Under the pieces are notes generated by a model. That model did not search any database and was not told where the DNA came from. It saw only the letters and a list, made by a program, of their open reading frames with translations. A DNA stretch of 64,000 nucleotides, taken from positions 124,001-188,000 of the forward strand of contig NZ_FMUX01000006.1 in NCBI RefSeq assembly GCF_900101345.1, read 5' to 3'. Positions within the stretch are counted from its first letter, which is position 1, and the number at the start of each line of letters is the position of its first letter. This document shows positions 1 to 8,050 of the stretch, one piece after another. Source of the DNA: Desulfoluna spongiiphila (GTDB lineage: Bacteria > Desulfobacterota > Desulfobacteria > Desulfobacterales > Desulfolunaceae). A program made the translations under genes and the position numbers.

Positions 1-713
1 TCGGTCCCTACACCATTGTCAGGGGGAACACCTCCATCGGGGCCGGGACGGAGATCGCCTCCCATGTGGTCATTGACGAGCATACCAGCATCGGGCCGGA
101 TTGCCGGATTTTCCAGTACGCCTCGGTGGGAGCGGCTCCCCAGGACCTGAAGTACAAGGGAGAGGTGACCTACCTCAAGGTGGGACGGGGCACCGTGATC
201 CGTGAATTTGTTACCATCAACCGGGGTACCGGTGTGGGCGGGGGCATTACCGAGGTGGGGGCCGAGAACTTTCTCATGGCCTACTGCCATGTGGCCCATG
301 ACTGCAAGACCGGGCGCCGGGTGATCCTTGCCAACAACTCCACCCTGGCGGGCCACTGCGAACTCGGGGACTTTTCCAATATCGGCGGGTTCACCGCCAT
401 CCATCAGTTTGTCCGCGTGGGGGCTTACGCCTATATCGGCGGCAAGTCCGTGGTGGTAAAGGATATTCCGCCCTATGTGATCTCAGCCGGTGACCGCGCC
501 ACCCTCCACGGGCTCAACAAGGTGGGCATGCGGCGAAGCGATTTTTCCGAAGGAACCATCACCGAACTGAAACGTGCGTACCGCCTTCTCTTCCGTATCG
601 GCCTGACCTTAAACGAAGCCATCGAGCGGGTTCGCGCCGAGGTGAACCAGATCCCGGAAGTCGTGGCCTTCATCGATTTTATCCAGAACTCCAGCCGAGG
701 GATCACCCGCTAA
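1..713 (+). CDS. lpxA: UDP-N-acetylglucosamine acyltransferase LpxA (5' end outside window)
   Basis: Catalyses the first step of lipid A synthesis, transfer of a hydroxyacyl chain from ACP to the 3-OH of UDP-GlcNAc, in the cytoplasm. The frame is open from base 3, so the gene begins before the window and only its first few dozen codons are missing. Left-handed beta-helix hexapeptide repeats run through the first two thirds. The active-site block CHVAHDC is present, and the second His is the expected catalytic base. The motifs GAPQ-like AAPQDLKY, IGGFTAIHQFV and PPYVISAGDRA are typical of LpxA rather than LpxD. The helical C-terminal domain is complete. lpxI follows after 62 bases, so the two are probably one lipid A transcript. 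Confidence 0.96.
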   Translation, partial: GPYTIVRGNTSIGAGTEIASHVVIDEHTSIGPDCRIFQYASVGAAPQDLKYKGEVTYLKVGRGTVIREFVTINRGTGVGGGITEVGAENFLMAYCHVAHDCKTGRRVILANNSTLAGHCELGDFSNIGGFTAIHQFVRVGAYAYIGGKSVVVKDIPPYVISAGDRATLHGLNKVGMRRSDFSEGTITELKRAYRLLFRIGLTLNEAIERVRAEVNQIPEVVAFIDFIQNSSRGITR

Positions 714-775
714 CGATGACACCCGGCAGATACGGCGACGGCAGGGCTGCCGGGGCACCGGAAAGGAATCACGCC

Positions 776-1612
776 ATGAAGGTGGGAATCATTGCGGGCA
801 ACGGTCAGTTTCCCCTGCTGTTTTCGCGCGCAGCAAAAGAGAAGGGCTACCGGGTTTACGCCGCAGCGATAAAAAACGAAGCGACTGCCGATGTGGAGGG
901 GGTCTGCGAAGAGACCGAATGGCTCCACATCGGTCAGGTGAAAAAACTTATCCGATTTTTCCGGACCCATGGGGTGGCGGAGGTTGTCCTCGTGGGGGGC
1001 GTCACCAAGACCCATGTTTTCCGGGATATCCGTCCTGATACCAAGGCCGTGGCGTTTCTCGCCCGCATGCGCCATACCCACGACGATACCCTCTTGAGCG
1101 CCTTTGCCCGGCTTCTGGAAAAAGAGGGCCTGGCCGTGCGTTCATCCACGTTTCTGATCCCTGAGATCCTTGCCGATGCCGGCCTCTGGACCCGGAAACG
1201 GCCCACCGCATCCCAGGCCAAGGACATGCGAACCGGCTGGGATATCGCCAAGGAGATCGGGCGCCTCGATGTGGGGCAGTGCATTGTCATGGGCGGCGGG
1301 TCCGTCCTGGCCGTGGAGGCCATTGACGGCACCGACGCCACCATTCGGCGGGGAGGCGGCCTGGGCACCGGGGACGCGGTGCTGGTCAAGGTGAGCAAAC
1401 CCACCCAGGACATGCGCTTCGACGTACCGGCCGTGGGCCTTCAAACCCTTCAAACCATGAAAGAGGCCGGGGTCACCGGGCTCGTTTTGGAGGCGGGGCA
1501 CGCCGTGGTGTTCGACCGCGAGGCCATGGTGGCCTATGCCAATGAAAACGGCATGACCATTGTGGCGGTGGACGGCTCACCGGCATCCTGTCCGGTCCTG
1601 GGCAAGGGATAA
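776..1612 (+). CDS. lpxI: UDP-2,3-diacylglucosamine pyrophosphatase LpxI
   Basis: Hydrolyses UDP-2,3-diacylglucosamine to lipid X and UMP at the cytoplasmic membrane, the step done by LpxH in E. coli. The protein is 278 aa. It begins MKVGIIAGNGQFPLLF, the hallmark N-terminus of the LpxI/DUF1009 family, and holds the conserved stretch GGGSVLAVEAIDGTD. I chose the ATG at 776 over the upstream in-frame ATG at 716 because it has a GGAAAGGA ribosome site and starts at the family N-terminus. It lies directly behind lpxA. lpxB, often next in this order, is not here; an MsbA-type exporter follows instead. Confidence 0.95.
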   Translation: MKVGIIAGNGQFPLLFSRAAKEKGYRVYAAAIKNEATADVEGVCEETEWLHIGQVKKLIRFFRTHGVAEVVLVGGVTKTHVFRDIRPDTKAVAFLARMRHTHDDTLLSAFARLLEKEGLAVRSSTFLIPEILADAGLWTRKRPTASQAKDMRTGWDIAKEIGRLDVGQCIVMGGGSVLAVEAIDGTDATIRRGGGLGTGDAVLVKVSKPTQDMRFDVPAVGLQTLQTMKEAGVTGLVLEAGHAVVFDREAMVAYANENGMTIVAVDGSPASCPVLGKG

Positions 1613-1776
1613 GGCGACATCGCACCACGTTTTTTTACAGCCATGCAGGCTCCTGTCATCCATCACCCCGGGCACCCTCCGGGGTCTCCTTGTCTGTTGA
1701 TCCATCCATGCCTTGAGTTTATGCGGCATGCCGCCCGCCCGGAAGGGGCGGGCCTAAGGTTAGATACATTATCACT

Positions 1777-3543
1777 ATGAAATTTATTCAGGAATTGACG
1801 GCCGGCCAACGGCATCGCAAAATTTTAGGGCTTATCCGGAACAACTGGATGAAGCTGGGGATCTCCATGGTCTGCATGGCCTTGATCTCGGGCTCCACCG
1901 CGGCCCTGGCCTTTCTGATCAAGAATATCCTGGACGATATCTTCATCGCCCAGAACGGCGTCATGCTCAAGGTGGTGACCTTTGTGGTGCTGGGGGTCTC
2001 CCTGGTGCGCGGGGTGGCGGTTCTTGCCAAAGAGTACTTCATGAACAACGTGGGCCAGAGTATCATCACCACCCTCAGGAACGAACTCTACGGCACCATC
2101 CAGGACCTGTCCCTCTCCTTTTTTCAAAAGGAGCGGACCGGGGTCCTCATGAGCCGTATCACCAACGACGTCACCCTTATTCAGTCCATGGTCTCCACCT
2201 CGGTGACGGCAGCCATTGAGCATGTGTTTACCATCATCGGCCTCACCGGGGTGATCATCTATCGGGACTGGAAGCTGGCCCTGGTGGCCCTGGTGGTGGT
2301 TCCCGTGGCCTTTTACCCCATCGTGAAGCTGGGCCGACGAGTCCGCAAGGTGAGCACTGGAACCCAGCAGTCGGTGGGGGAACTCAACACCTTTCTCCAT
2401 GAGACCTTTGCCGGAGCCAAGATCATCAAGGCCTTCGGACGGGAAGAGTACGAGAAACAGCGGTTTTACAAAAAGTCCTGGGACCTGTTCCGCTTTGAGA
2501 TGAAAAAGGTGAAGGCCAAGGCACTCTCATCGCCGGTGACGGACGTCTGCGGCGGCCTCGGCATTGCGGCCGTGGTCTGGTACGGCGGCCACGGGGTCAT
2601 CAACGGAACCTCCACCACCGGGACCTTCCTCTCCTTTCTGACGGCTGTGATGCTTTTGTATGAACCCTTGAAAAAACTCAGTAAGCTCAACAACACGGTC
2701 CAGGAAGGGCTGGCGGCACTGGACAGGGTGTTCGAGATCATCGAAATGGACCCGGAGATAACCGATTCCCCCGGGGCGGTGGAACTCTCACCGGGGTCCC
2801 ATCGCGTGGCCTTTGAGAACGTCTCCTTTTCCTATGGGGAAGATCCGGTGCTCAAAGGTGTCGATCTTTGCGCCGAGCCAGGCGAGGTCATCGCCCTTGT
2901 GGGCATGAGCGGGGGGGGGAAATCCACCTTCATCAACCTGATCCCGCGGTTTTATGATGTGACCGGGGGCCGGATTGCCATCGACGGCACCGATATCAGG
3001 AAAGTGACCCTGGCTTCCCTGCGTAGCAGGATCGCCATGGTTACCCAGGATGCCATCCTGTTTAACGAGTCCATTCGGGATAATATCGCCTACGGCAACA
3101 GCGACGCCACCTGGGAGGACATTGTGGCGGCGTCCAAGGCAGCCTATGCCTATCGGTTTATCATGGCGCTGCCGGACGGGTTTGATACCCGTATCGGAGA
3201 GCTCGGGAGCCGTCTTTCCGGAGGGGAGAAGCAGCGTCTCTGCATTGCACGGGCCCTGCTTAAGGATGCCCCCATCCTGCTGCTTGATGAAGCCACCAGC
3301 GCCCTGGACACCGAGGCGGAGAAGGTGGTGCAGGATGCCCTGGAAAACCTCATGAAGGGGCGGACGACCTTTGTCATTGCCCACCGCCTCTCCACCATCC
3401 AGCACGCCGACCGGATCCTGGTGGTCTCCAAGGGAGAGATTGTGGAGGAGGGAAGGCACGACGACCTCCTTGCCAGGGACGGGGAGTACGCGAGGCTGCA
3501 CACCATGCAGTTTTCGAGACGGCGGGCCGGCGAAAAAACATGA
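1777..3543 (+). CDS. msbA: Lipid A flippase/ABC exporter, MsbA type
   Basis: Half-size ABC exporter of 588 aa (E. coli MsbA is 582) that would flip lipid A-core across the inner membrane as a homodimer. The membrane domain has about six helices in residues 25-300. The nucleotide-binding domain has Walker A GMSGGGKST (residues 376-384), the signature LSGGE, Walker B with DEATSALD, and the H-loop in VIAHRL. The flippase assignment rests on the lpxA-lpxI context and on length; other lipid or drug exporters share the fold. The Walker A codons contain a run of nine G residues, but the frame is intact. A 164-base gap with no recognisable gene separates it from lpxI, and a strong terminator follows. 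Confidence 0.9.
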   Translation: MKFIQELTAGQRHRKILGLIRNNWMKLGISMVCMALISGSTAALAFLIKNILDDIFIAQNGVMLKVVTFVVLGVSLVRGVAVLAKEYFMNNVGQSIITTLRNELYGTIQDLSLSFFQKERTGVLMSRITNDVTLIQSMVSTSVTAAIEHVFTIIGLTGVIIYRDWKLALVALVVVPVAFYPIVKLGRRVRKVSTGTQQSVGELNTFLHETFAGAKIIKAFGREEYEKQRFYKKSWDLFRFEMKKVKAKALSSPVTDVCGGLGIAAVVWYGGHGVINGTSTTGTFLSFLTAVMLLYEPLKKLSKLNNTVQEGLAALDRVFEIIEMDPEITDSPGAVELSPGSHRVAFENVSFSYGEDPVLKGVDLCAEPGEVIALVGMSGGGKSTFINLIPRFYDVTGGRIAIDGTDIRKVTLASLRSRIAMVTQDAILFNESIRDNIAYGNSDATWEDIVAASKAAYAYRFIMALPDGFDTRIGELGSRLSGGEKQRLCIARALLKDAPILLLDEATSALDTEAEKVVQDALENLMKGRTTFVIAHRLSTIQHADRILVVSKGEIVEEGRHDDLLARDGEYARLHTMQFSRRRAGEKT

Positions 3544-3612
3544 TGTGAGCTGCTTAAGGGCTGCGGGCCGTAAACAGGCCCCCGGCCTTTAGAAAACCTG
3601 TTGCACCAAACG

Positions 3613-3647
3613 AAAAAAGGCGACCCTTTGCGGGGTCGCCTTTTTTT
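3613..3647. terminator. Bidirectional intrinsic terminator
   Basis: A perfect 8-bp stem GGCGACCC/GGGTCGCC (3619-3626 with 3633-3640) has a 6-base loop. It is preceded by six A and followed by seven T, so it can end msbA on the plus strand and the convergent ihfA on the minus strand. Confidence 0.9.
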
Positions 3648-3671
3648 GTATGCTTATATCAGCGGTCAGGG

Positions 3672-3956
3672 CTACGCGTCACCGTTGATTTTGTCGCGGA
3701 GTTTACCGGAACACTTGAAGGTCACCACCTTGCGGTCACGCAAGATCATTTCGTCGCCGGTGGCAGGGTTGCGTCCTTTTCGCTCACCCTTGGTTTTGAT
3801 GCAGAATTTGCCGAAACGGGAGATGAGCACATCCTCGCCGACGGCCAGGGTGTCCTTCATGATGACCAGCAGGTTTTCGATGATATCTACGGACCGCTGT
3901 TTTGAAAATCCCATTTCGCTTACGCGCATCACAATGTCGTTTTTTGTAAGTGTCAT
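3672..3956 (-). CDS. ihfA: Integration host factor alpha-like DNA-bending protein
   Basis: A 94-residue member of the HU/IHF family that binds and bends DNA as a dimer and organises the nucleoid. The DNA-arm region GRNPATGDEM and the C-terminal block RKVVTFKCSGKLRDKI are diagnostic. The start MTLTKNDIV resembles IHF-alpha (MALTK) more than HU. The ATG at 3956 was chosen because a good AGGAG site lies ahead of it; the longer frame upstream has no family similarity. An inverted repeat lies in its leader. Assignment to IHF-alpha rather than HU is likely but not certain. Confidence 0.88.
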   Translation of the reverse strand: MTLTKNDIVMRVSEMGFSKQRSVDIIENLLVIMKDTLAVGEDVLISRFGKFCIKTKGERKGRNPATGDEMILRDRKVVTFKCSGKLRDKINGDA

Positions 3957-3988
3957 ACCAACATACTCCTGAAATTTTTGCTGCTTTG

Positions 3989-4009
3989 AATGCCCCTGTA
4001 CCGGGCATT
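3989..4009 (-). promoter_or_regulatory. Inverted repeat in the ihfA leader
   Basis: A perfect 7-bp inverted repeat AATGCCC/GGGCATT with a 7-base loop lies about 33 bases upstream of the IHF-like start codon. It could be an operator or an mRNA hairpin; there is no T-run after it on the minus strand, so it is not a terminator. Confidence 0.4.
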
Positions 4010-4046
4010 GATAATACATATGGTGAGTTTAAGGCATAGCTTTCCC

Positions 4047-4373
4047 CTAATCGGGGTAGGTGCCGTGCCTGAAAATATAGTCAAAATAATAATCGTCGTA
4101 TCCCTGGTCGCCGGAAGCGGCTGTTCTGGCCTCTTCCTTGGCTTTGAGGGAGCGTTTCCACAGGTCCCGTGCGTATTCGAAAAGAACGGTCTTCAAGAGC
4201 TCCGGGTTGGGCGTGATTTCACAGTTGTCCACCACAAACTCTCGGGTCCCGTCGATGAGGACCCGCGTGCTTCGGGCAAACTCGGTGTCATCCATCTCCC
4301 CGGCTTCATGCATGGCATAAAAGTCGGAGATAACCTTTTTGGCCGTTCCTTCAATGGCGTCGATACAATTCAT
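4047..4373 (-). CDS. Conserved-looking small hypothetical protein
   Basis: I do not recognise this 108-residue, acidic, mostly helical protein. It starts MNCIDAIEGTAKKVISDFY and ends in a Tyr/Asp-rich tail (GYDDYYFDYIFRHGTYPD). No signal peptide, membrane span or metal motif is visible. Codon use is like the neighbours and the other frames are not better, which supports real coding. A promoter-like sequence lies about 190 bases upstream on the same strand. It is followed, after a 90-base gap, by the IHF-like gene on the same strand. Confidence 0.6.
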   Translation of the reverse strand: MNCIDAIEGTAKKVISDFYAMHEAGEMDDTEFARSTRVLIDGTREFVVDNCEITPNPELLKTVLFEYARDLWKRSLKAKEEARTAASGDQGYDDYYFDYIFRHGTYPD

Positions 4374-5126
4374 GGCTCAGCTGACGATATCCTTGGTCTG
4401 TGTGGTTGGTTCGGACGCCGGCGGGGTGAGTTCCTCGCAAACACATACGGTACACCAGCATAGAGTGTTGCAAAACAGGCAGACCACGACATCCTGTGTG
4501 CCGGTTCCGCCGGGGTGGTGTTTTACGATTCCCCGTGGTCGGTGTCCTTACACAAAGTTTTTTTAGATATACGGATATGTTATCCTTGTCAAGCATTGAG
4601 TGCAAAAGATCGCTTTGCCCCGGGAAAACGGAGACCATAACGTTCAGCTTCCCTGTGAAACCTGTCATGCACAATGCGGTTCCCTGCAGGGGTCACGATA
4701 ATCCCGATTTCCCATACCCACGTGTGGTTATATCGTTTGAGGGTTGCCTGTCAAGGGGTTTGTCCGCCGTCAGGGCTTTTGGGACGGTCGGGGACAAAAA
4801 ATCAAAGGCACCCTCCTCGGCATGGTTTCCATTTCCGGGGCGGGACCCTTCCTTGGCAATTGATTTCCGGCTCTAAAATTCATATGCTCGACGGGAACAT
4901 CCGGCACGGGGGCTTGGCCCTTCGGCAAGCGCCGGTACCTGGAAGGTTCGAGGGTGTAAGGTCCATGCCCGAAATGAAACAGACACACACCAGAGAGCGC
5001 CATTGACGTTATATGCATGTCCTATCGGTGGATCCGGATCGTCGCTCAAACGGCCAACACAGCGGATGTATGAGTGTTTTTTTTGCCGAGTCCCAAGGAT
5101 AACCATTTAAGGAGCAGGGAGAGATT
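4374..5126. other. Gene-poor intergenic region
   Basis: These 750 bases contain the minus-strand promoter at 4564-4592 but no frame with convincing coding character. The short frames on both strands share no motif with known families and have poor codon use. I see no repeat element or RNA gene here. The last 30 bases hold the AAGGAG ribosome site for the gene at 5127. Confidence 0.6.
4564..4592 (-). promoter_or_regulatory. Sigma-70-type promoter with a palindrome in the spacer
   Basis: On the minus strand a TTGACA box (4587-4592) lies exactly 17 bases from TATCTA (4564-4569). The spacer contains the palindrome GGATA-ACA-TATCC (4573-4585), a good position for a repressor site. It points toward the small gene at 4373. 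The same TTGACA-17-TATCTA pair occurs at 61628-61656. Confidence 0.55.
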
Positions 5127-5837
5127 ATGGGTGCAGAGGCTCTTGGCCAGGTCACGGTTGATGTGGTCCGGCAACTTCGGAATGAAGGGGTGACACATCA
5201 GGTACTTTTGATGCGGCACTCGGCGCGTCATTACAGCAACGACCCCCGCCTGGAGCCGTTTATGGGCCTGACGGACGAGGGCAAGCGTGCGGCCCTGGCT
5301 TTTGGGTGCGGCCTCGGCGCTGAGCTGCCCGTGACCCCGTGTTCCAGTTACATCGGCAGGTGTATCGAGACCGCATACCTCCTGCAGCGCGGCAGCGGGT
5401 GCCGGGCGGATCATTTCAACACCCTTGAAGAGGCCCTTTCTCCTTTTTATGTGAAAGACTTTGAACAAACCGTGGGCCTGATTCTCAAACACGACCTCAC
5501 CGGGTTTATAAGGCGCTGGATCGACGGGGCATTTTCTCCTGAGGTGATGGCCCCGGCAGACCATGCCGCCTCCGTCATGCTGAAGTTTGCCGAAGGGCAC
5601 CTTGCAGGGGAAACCCCGGGGCTCACCGTTGCGGTGACCCACGACTGGAACCTTTTTGCCGTCAAGGAGTTTGCCTTGAAGCTGTCCCACGAAACCTGGG
5701 GCAAGGTGGGGTACCTCGAAGGGGTGTTGCTTTATCGTAAGGAGGGACGCCTCATGGCGGTCAACCATCAGAGTCAGCCCATGGCCGTGGACGAGGCCCT
5801 GCTGGCCTCCGGGGAGGCGACCGCTGTCCATGGATGA
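5127..5837 (+). CDS. Histidine phosphatase (phosphoglycerate mutase-like) superfamily protein
   Basis: A 236-residue cytoplasmic protein of the branch-1 histidine phosphatase superfamily. The catalytic motif reads LLMRHSAR (Arg30, His31), the RHG motif with Ser for Gly. A second Arg lies in SSYIGRC (Arg78), an acidic pair near residues 101-102, and the second catalytic His in VAVTHDW (His172). The substrate cannot be told from sequence; phosphosugars, phosphohistidine or nucleotides are possible. The ATG at 5127 has a strong AAGGAG site. The 3' end overlaps the start of ttcA by 8 bases, so translation is probably coupled. Confidence 0.8.
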   Translation: MGAEALGQVTVDVVRQLRNEGVTHQVLLMRHSARHYSNDPRLEPFMGLTDEGKRAALAFGCGLGAELPVTPCSSYIGRCIETAYLLQRGSGCRADHFNTLEEALSPFYVKDFEQTVGLILKHDLTGFIRRWIDGAFSPEVMAPADHAASVMLKFAEGHLAGETPGLTVAVTHDWNLFAVKEFALKLSHETWGKVGYLEGVLLYRKEGRLMAVNHQSQPMAVDEALLASGEATAVHG

Positions 5838-6603
5838 GGCAAAGCCGCGAAAGCAGAGGGAGAAGCTCCGGCGCCACCTCACCTGGCGTGTGGCCCGGGC
5901 CATCCGGGAGTACCGCATGGTGGGGGAGGGGGACCGCGTCATGCTCTGCCTCTCCGGGGGCAAGGACTCCCTGACCCTGGTGGATCTCATGGTCTCTTAC
6001 CGGAGGCAGTGCAAAGAGCGCTTTGAGATGGGGGTGGTGTTTCTTGATCACGGGTTCCCCGGGTTTCCGGAAGCGCTTCTGCACCGGCATATGGCCTTTG
6101 TGGATCTGCCCTTCGAGGTGATTCGCCAGGATATCTGGAAGACCCTGAAGGAGAAGTGCCCGGACGGAAAGAACATGTGTGCGCTCTGCGCCCGGCTGAG
6201 GCGGGGCGCCCTTTATGCCCATGCGGCGGCCAACGGGTTCTCCCACCTTGCCCTGGGCCACCACATGGATGACATGGTGGAGACCCTTTTGCTCAATCTT
6301 TTTTACGGCGGCATGATGAAGGGGATGCCCCCGAAGCTTGTCACCCGGAAAGGGGACCTTACCGTGGTGCGGCCCATGGCCTTTGTGGCCGAGGGGGATG
6401 TCCTTCGGTACCTTCGCCTTGCCGGGTACGACACAGCGCCCAGGGATCTCTGCGGTGCCGGAGAGAACGAGAAACGGCGCGAGGTCAAAGAGATCCTTGC
6501 AGGGTGGCGCAAGCACCACCCCGGTCGGGTGGAAAAGATTTTCCATGGCATGGGCAACGTGGTCCCGTCCCATCTTGCCGATACCTCGCTTTTTGACTTT
6601 TAA
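5830..6603 (+). CDS. ttcA: tRNA 2-thiocytidine biosynthesis protein TtcA
   Basis: Iron-sulfur ATPase that thiolates C32 of certain tRNAs. The protein is 257 aa. It has the PP-loop SGGKDS (residues 42-47), the CxxC pair Cys117/Cys120 expected to bind a 4Fe-4S cluster, the ALGHHMDD motif, a third Cys in DLCGAGENEKRR, and the C-terminal signature NVVPSHLADTSLFDF that is nearly the same in E. coli TtcA. That tail separates it from other TtcA-like PP-loop enzymes. It overlaps the phosphatase gene upstream, and the CULT-domain gene follows 68 bases later. Confidence 0.92.
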   Translation: MDEAKPRKQREKLRRHLTWRVARAIREYRMVGEGDRVMLCLSGGKDSLTLVDLMVSYRRQCKERFEMGVVFLDHGFPGFPEALLHRHMAFVDLPFEVIRQDIWKTLKEKCPDGKNMCALCARLRRGALYAHAAANGFSHLALGHHMDDMVETLLLNLFYGGMMKGMPPKLVTRKGDLTVVRPMAFVAEGDVLRYLRLAGYDTAPRDLCGAGENEKRREVKEILAGWRKHHPGRVEKIFHGMGNVVPSHLADTSLFDF

Positions 6604-6671
6604 GCCGGACCGGTCCGGGGTAAGGTAAGCTTTTAATAGACGCATCTCAAACGATGAGGAGCCAATGGCCC

Positions 6672-7190
6672 ATGATGTCCACACATTCGTCTGAACATAC
6701 CGGGACCCTTTCCATGGTGATGTCCTGCCCCACGGATACAGGTTGTTTTGTTCCGGTCGAAGCAAGGGATTGCCCGAGAAAAAAGGGAGGATGCACCGGA
6801 AAATCCGGGGCACCTGCCCGCAAAAAGGGACTCGCCACCGAAGCGGTGGACCATTCCGGTGGCGGGGTGGTTATCGTCTGCGCCACCTGCGGGTTTCCCA
6901 TCACCCGGGACAACGACCGCATGGAGGTGGGGGGCTCCCATACCCATGGGTTTGCCAATCCCCACGGCCTCTACTACGAGATCGGGTGCTTTGTCGCGGC
7001 TCCGGGCTGCGCGTTTTCTTCGGACTCTTCCGCCGAATTTTCCTGGTTTGCCGGGTACCGATGGCGCCTTGCCGGGTGCCGGGGATGCGGGACCCACATG
7101 GGCTGGCTCTTTGAATCCAAGACCGGCTCCTTCGTCGGCCTGATCCTTGCCGCCCTTACCCGGGAAGAGGAGGGCAAGGGGGAGAGGTGA
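6672..7190 (+). CDS. CULT-domain (cereblon-type) zinc protein
   Basis: A 172-residue protein whose C-terminal two thirds match the CULT domain, the ligand pocket of eukaryotic cereblon that binds thalidomide and cyclic imides. Numbered from the ATG at 6672, the zinc cysteines are Cys70/Cys73 (CATC) and Cys136/Cys139 (CRGC). The cage tryptophans are Trp125, Trp131 and Trp145. Their spacing (6 and 14), the 5 residues from the second Trp to the third Cys, and the NPHG segment at 96-99 equal human cereblon (W380, W386, W400; C391, C394; NPHG). The first 55 residues add a separate Cys-rich stretch of unknown role. The start at 6672 follows GAGGAG; an in-frame ATG exists at 6654. Stand-alone CULT proteins are known in some Proteobacteria; their function is not. 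Confidence 0.88.
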   Translation: MMSTHSSEHTGTLSMVMSCPTDTGCFVPVEARDCPRKKGGCTGKSGAPARKKGLATEAVDHSGGGVVIVCATCGFPITRDNDRMEVGGSHTHGFANPHGLYYEIGCFVAAPGCAFSSDSSAEFSWFAGYRWRLAGCRGCGTHMGWLFESKTGSFVGLILAALTREEEGKGER

Positions 7191-7276
7191 AAAAGATGAT
7201 AGGGGATTCAGGTCATAGGTAATAGGGCATAAGTGATTAGGGATGCGGAAGGGGAACATACAACGAACCGGGAACC

Positions 7277-7717
7277 GTGTGTGAAATGGTGACAAAGGTC
7301 AGGACAATATATAAGGCAGAGACGGCCGTGGTGTGTAAGCGGCCTCTTTTTATGGGGAAGGTTACGGCGGGGTTTCCGTCGCCGGCCGACGATTACGTGG
7401 AAGGGTCCATTGATCTCAACGCCCTTTTGATCAAGCACCCCGCAGCCACCTTTTTTGTCCGGGTGACCGGAGATTCCATGATCGGAGCAGGCATTCTGCC
7501 GGACGACATCCTGGTTGTGGACCGCTCTTTAGAGCCTGCCGATCGGAAGGTGATCATTGCCGTGGTAAACGGTGACCTTACGGTGAAACGGTTCCGGCGG
7601 CGCGGGGACAGGGTCTTTCTGGAGGCGGAAAACGACGCCTATGCGCCCATGGAGATGAAGGCCGGGATCAATTTTCAGGTGTGGGGCGTGGTGACCAGCG
7701 TGGTTCATTTGATGTAG
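7277..7717 (+). CDS. umuD: Translesion polymerase V accessory protein UmuD
   Basis: Self-cleaving partner of the Y-family polymerase UmuC in the SOS response (LexA/S24 peptidase fold). The protein is 146 aa from GTG 7277; an ATG at 7286 is an equal candidate start, and neither has a clear ribosome site. The cleavage site Ala31-Gly32 (TAGFPSPADDYVE), the nucleophile Ser67 (GDSM) and the general base Lys104 (LTVKRF) have the same spacing as in E. coli UmuD (24/25, 60, 97). I could not find a convincing LexA box upstream. umuC is not adjacent; it starts 1.45 kb downstream on the same strand. Confidence 0.93.
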   Translation: MCEMVTKVRTIYKAETAVVCKRPLFMGKVTAGFPSPADDYVEGSIDLNALLIKHPAATFFVRVTGDSMIGAGILPDDILVVDRSLEPADRKVIIAVVNGDLTVKRFRRRGDRVFLEAENDAYAPMEMKAGINFQVWGVVTSVVHLM

Positions 7718-7848
7718 AGCGGGAAGGTCATGGGCGATGGGTTATAGATCGAGGCGTTGCTACTGAGCGTATGGCTCCGGCGGCTGATCTTTTGGACCGT
7801 TTACCAAACAGCTCTGAAAAAATCTTTTTGAATGAACCCCCTTATAAG

Positions 7849-7932
7849 GCGGATGTGATTTTCCCTGAGGAACGAAGGGGAAAGCGCATTCGCAACCTGC
7901 TTTCGAGGTGGCACACCTCGCCGCCGGAGGCA
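7849..7932 (+). repeat. Modular intergenic repeat, half copy (H2+H1+right end)
   Basis: Contains hairpin H2: a 17-bp stem 7849-7865 with 7877-7893 (13 Watson-Crick, 3 G-T, 1 mismatch) closing the loop TGAGGAACGAA. Then come AACCTGCTTTC, hairpin H1 (GAGGTG/CACCTC) and the end GCCGCCGGAGGC. A tail with TTAACCATAGAAAGC at about 7982-7996 is also shared with other copies. The left half (H4-H3) is absent. It fills the umuD-HAD gap. Confidence 0.85.
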
Positions 7933-8050
7933 TTGCTTTTGTTTTTTTCTGAGCCCTCTTGGCCCTGTGATTCATCAGACTTTAACCATAGAAAGCAGTT
8001 TTCTATGTGCAGTTACTCTTTTTTTAAGCAACGCAACCGGAGGCAGTTTT

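Noticed and set aside
2911..2919. A run of nine G in the msbA Walker A region as a possible frameshift or phase-variation site
   Set aside because: The frame continues intact through all downstream ABC motifs, so there is no sign of a break in this sequence.
4351..4674. Minus-strand frame of 107 residues upstream of the small hypothetical gene
   Set aside because: It overlaps the start of the better gene at 4047-4373 and the promoter-like sequence, and shows no recognisable motif.
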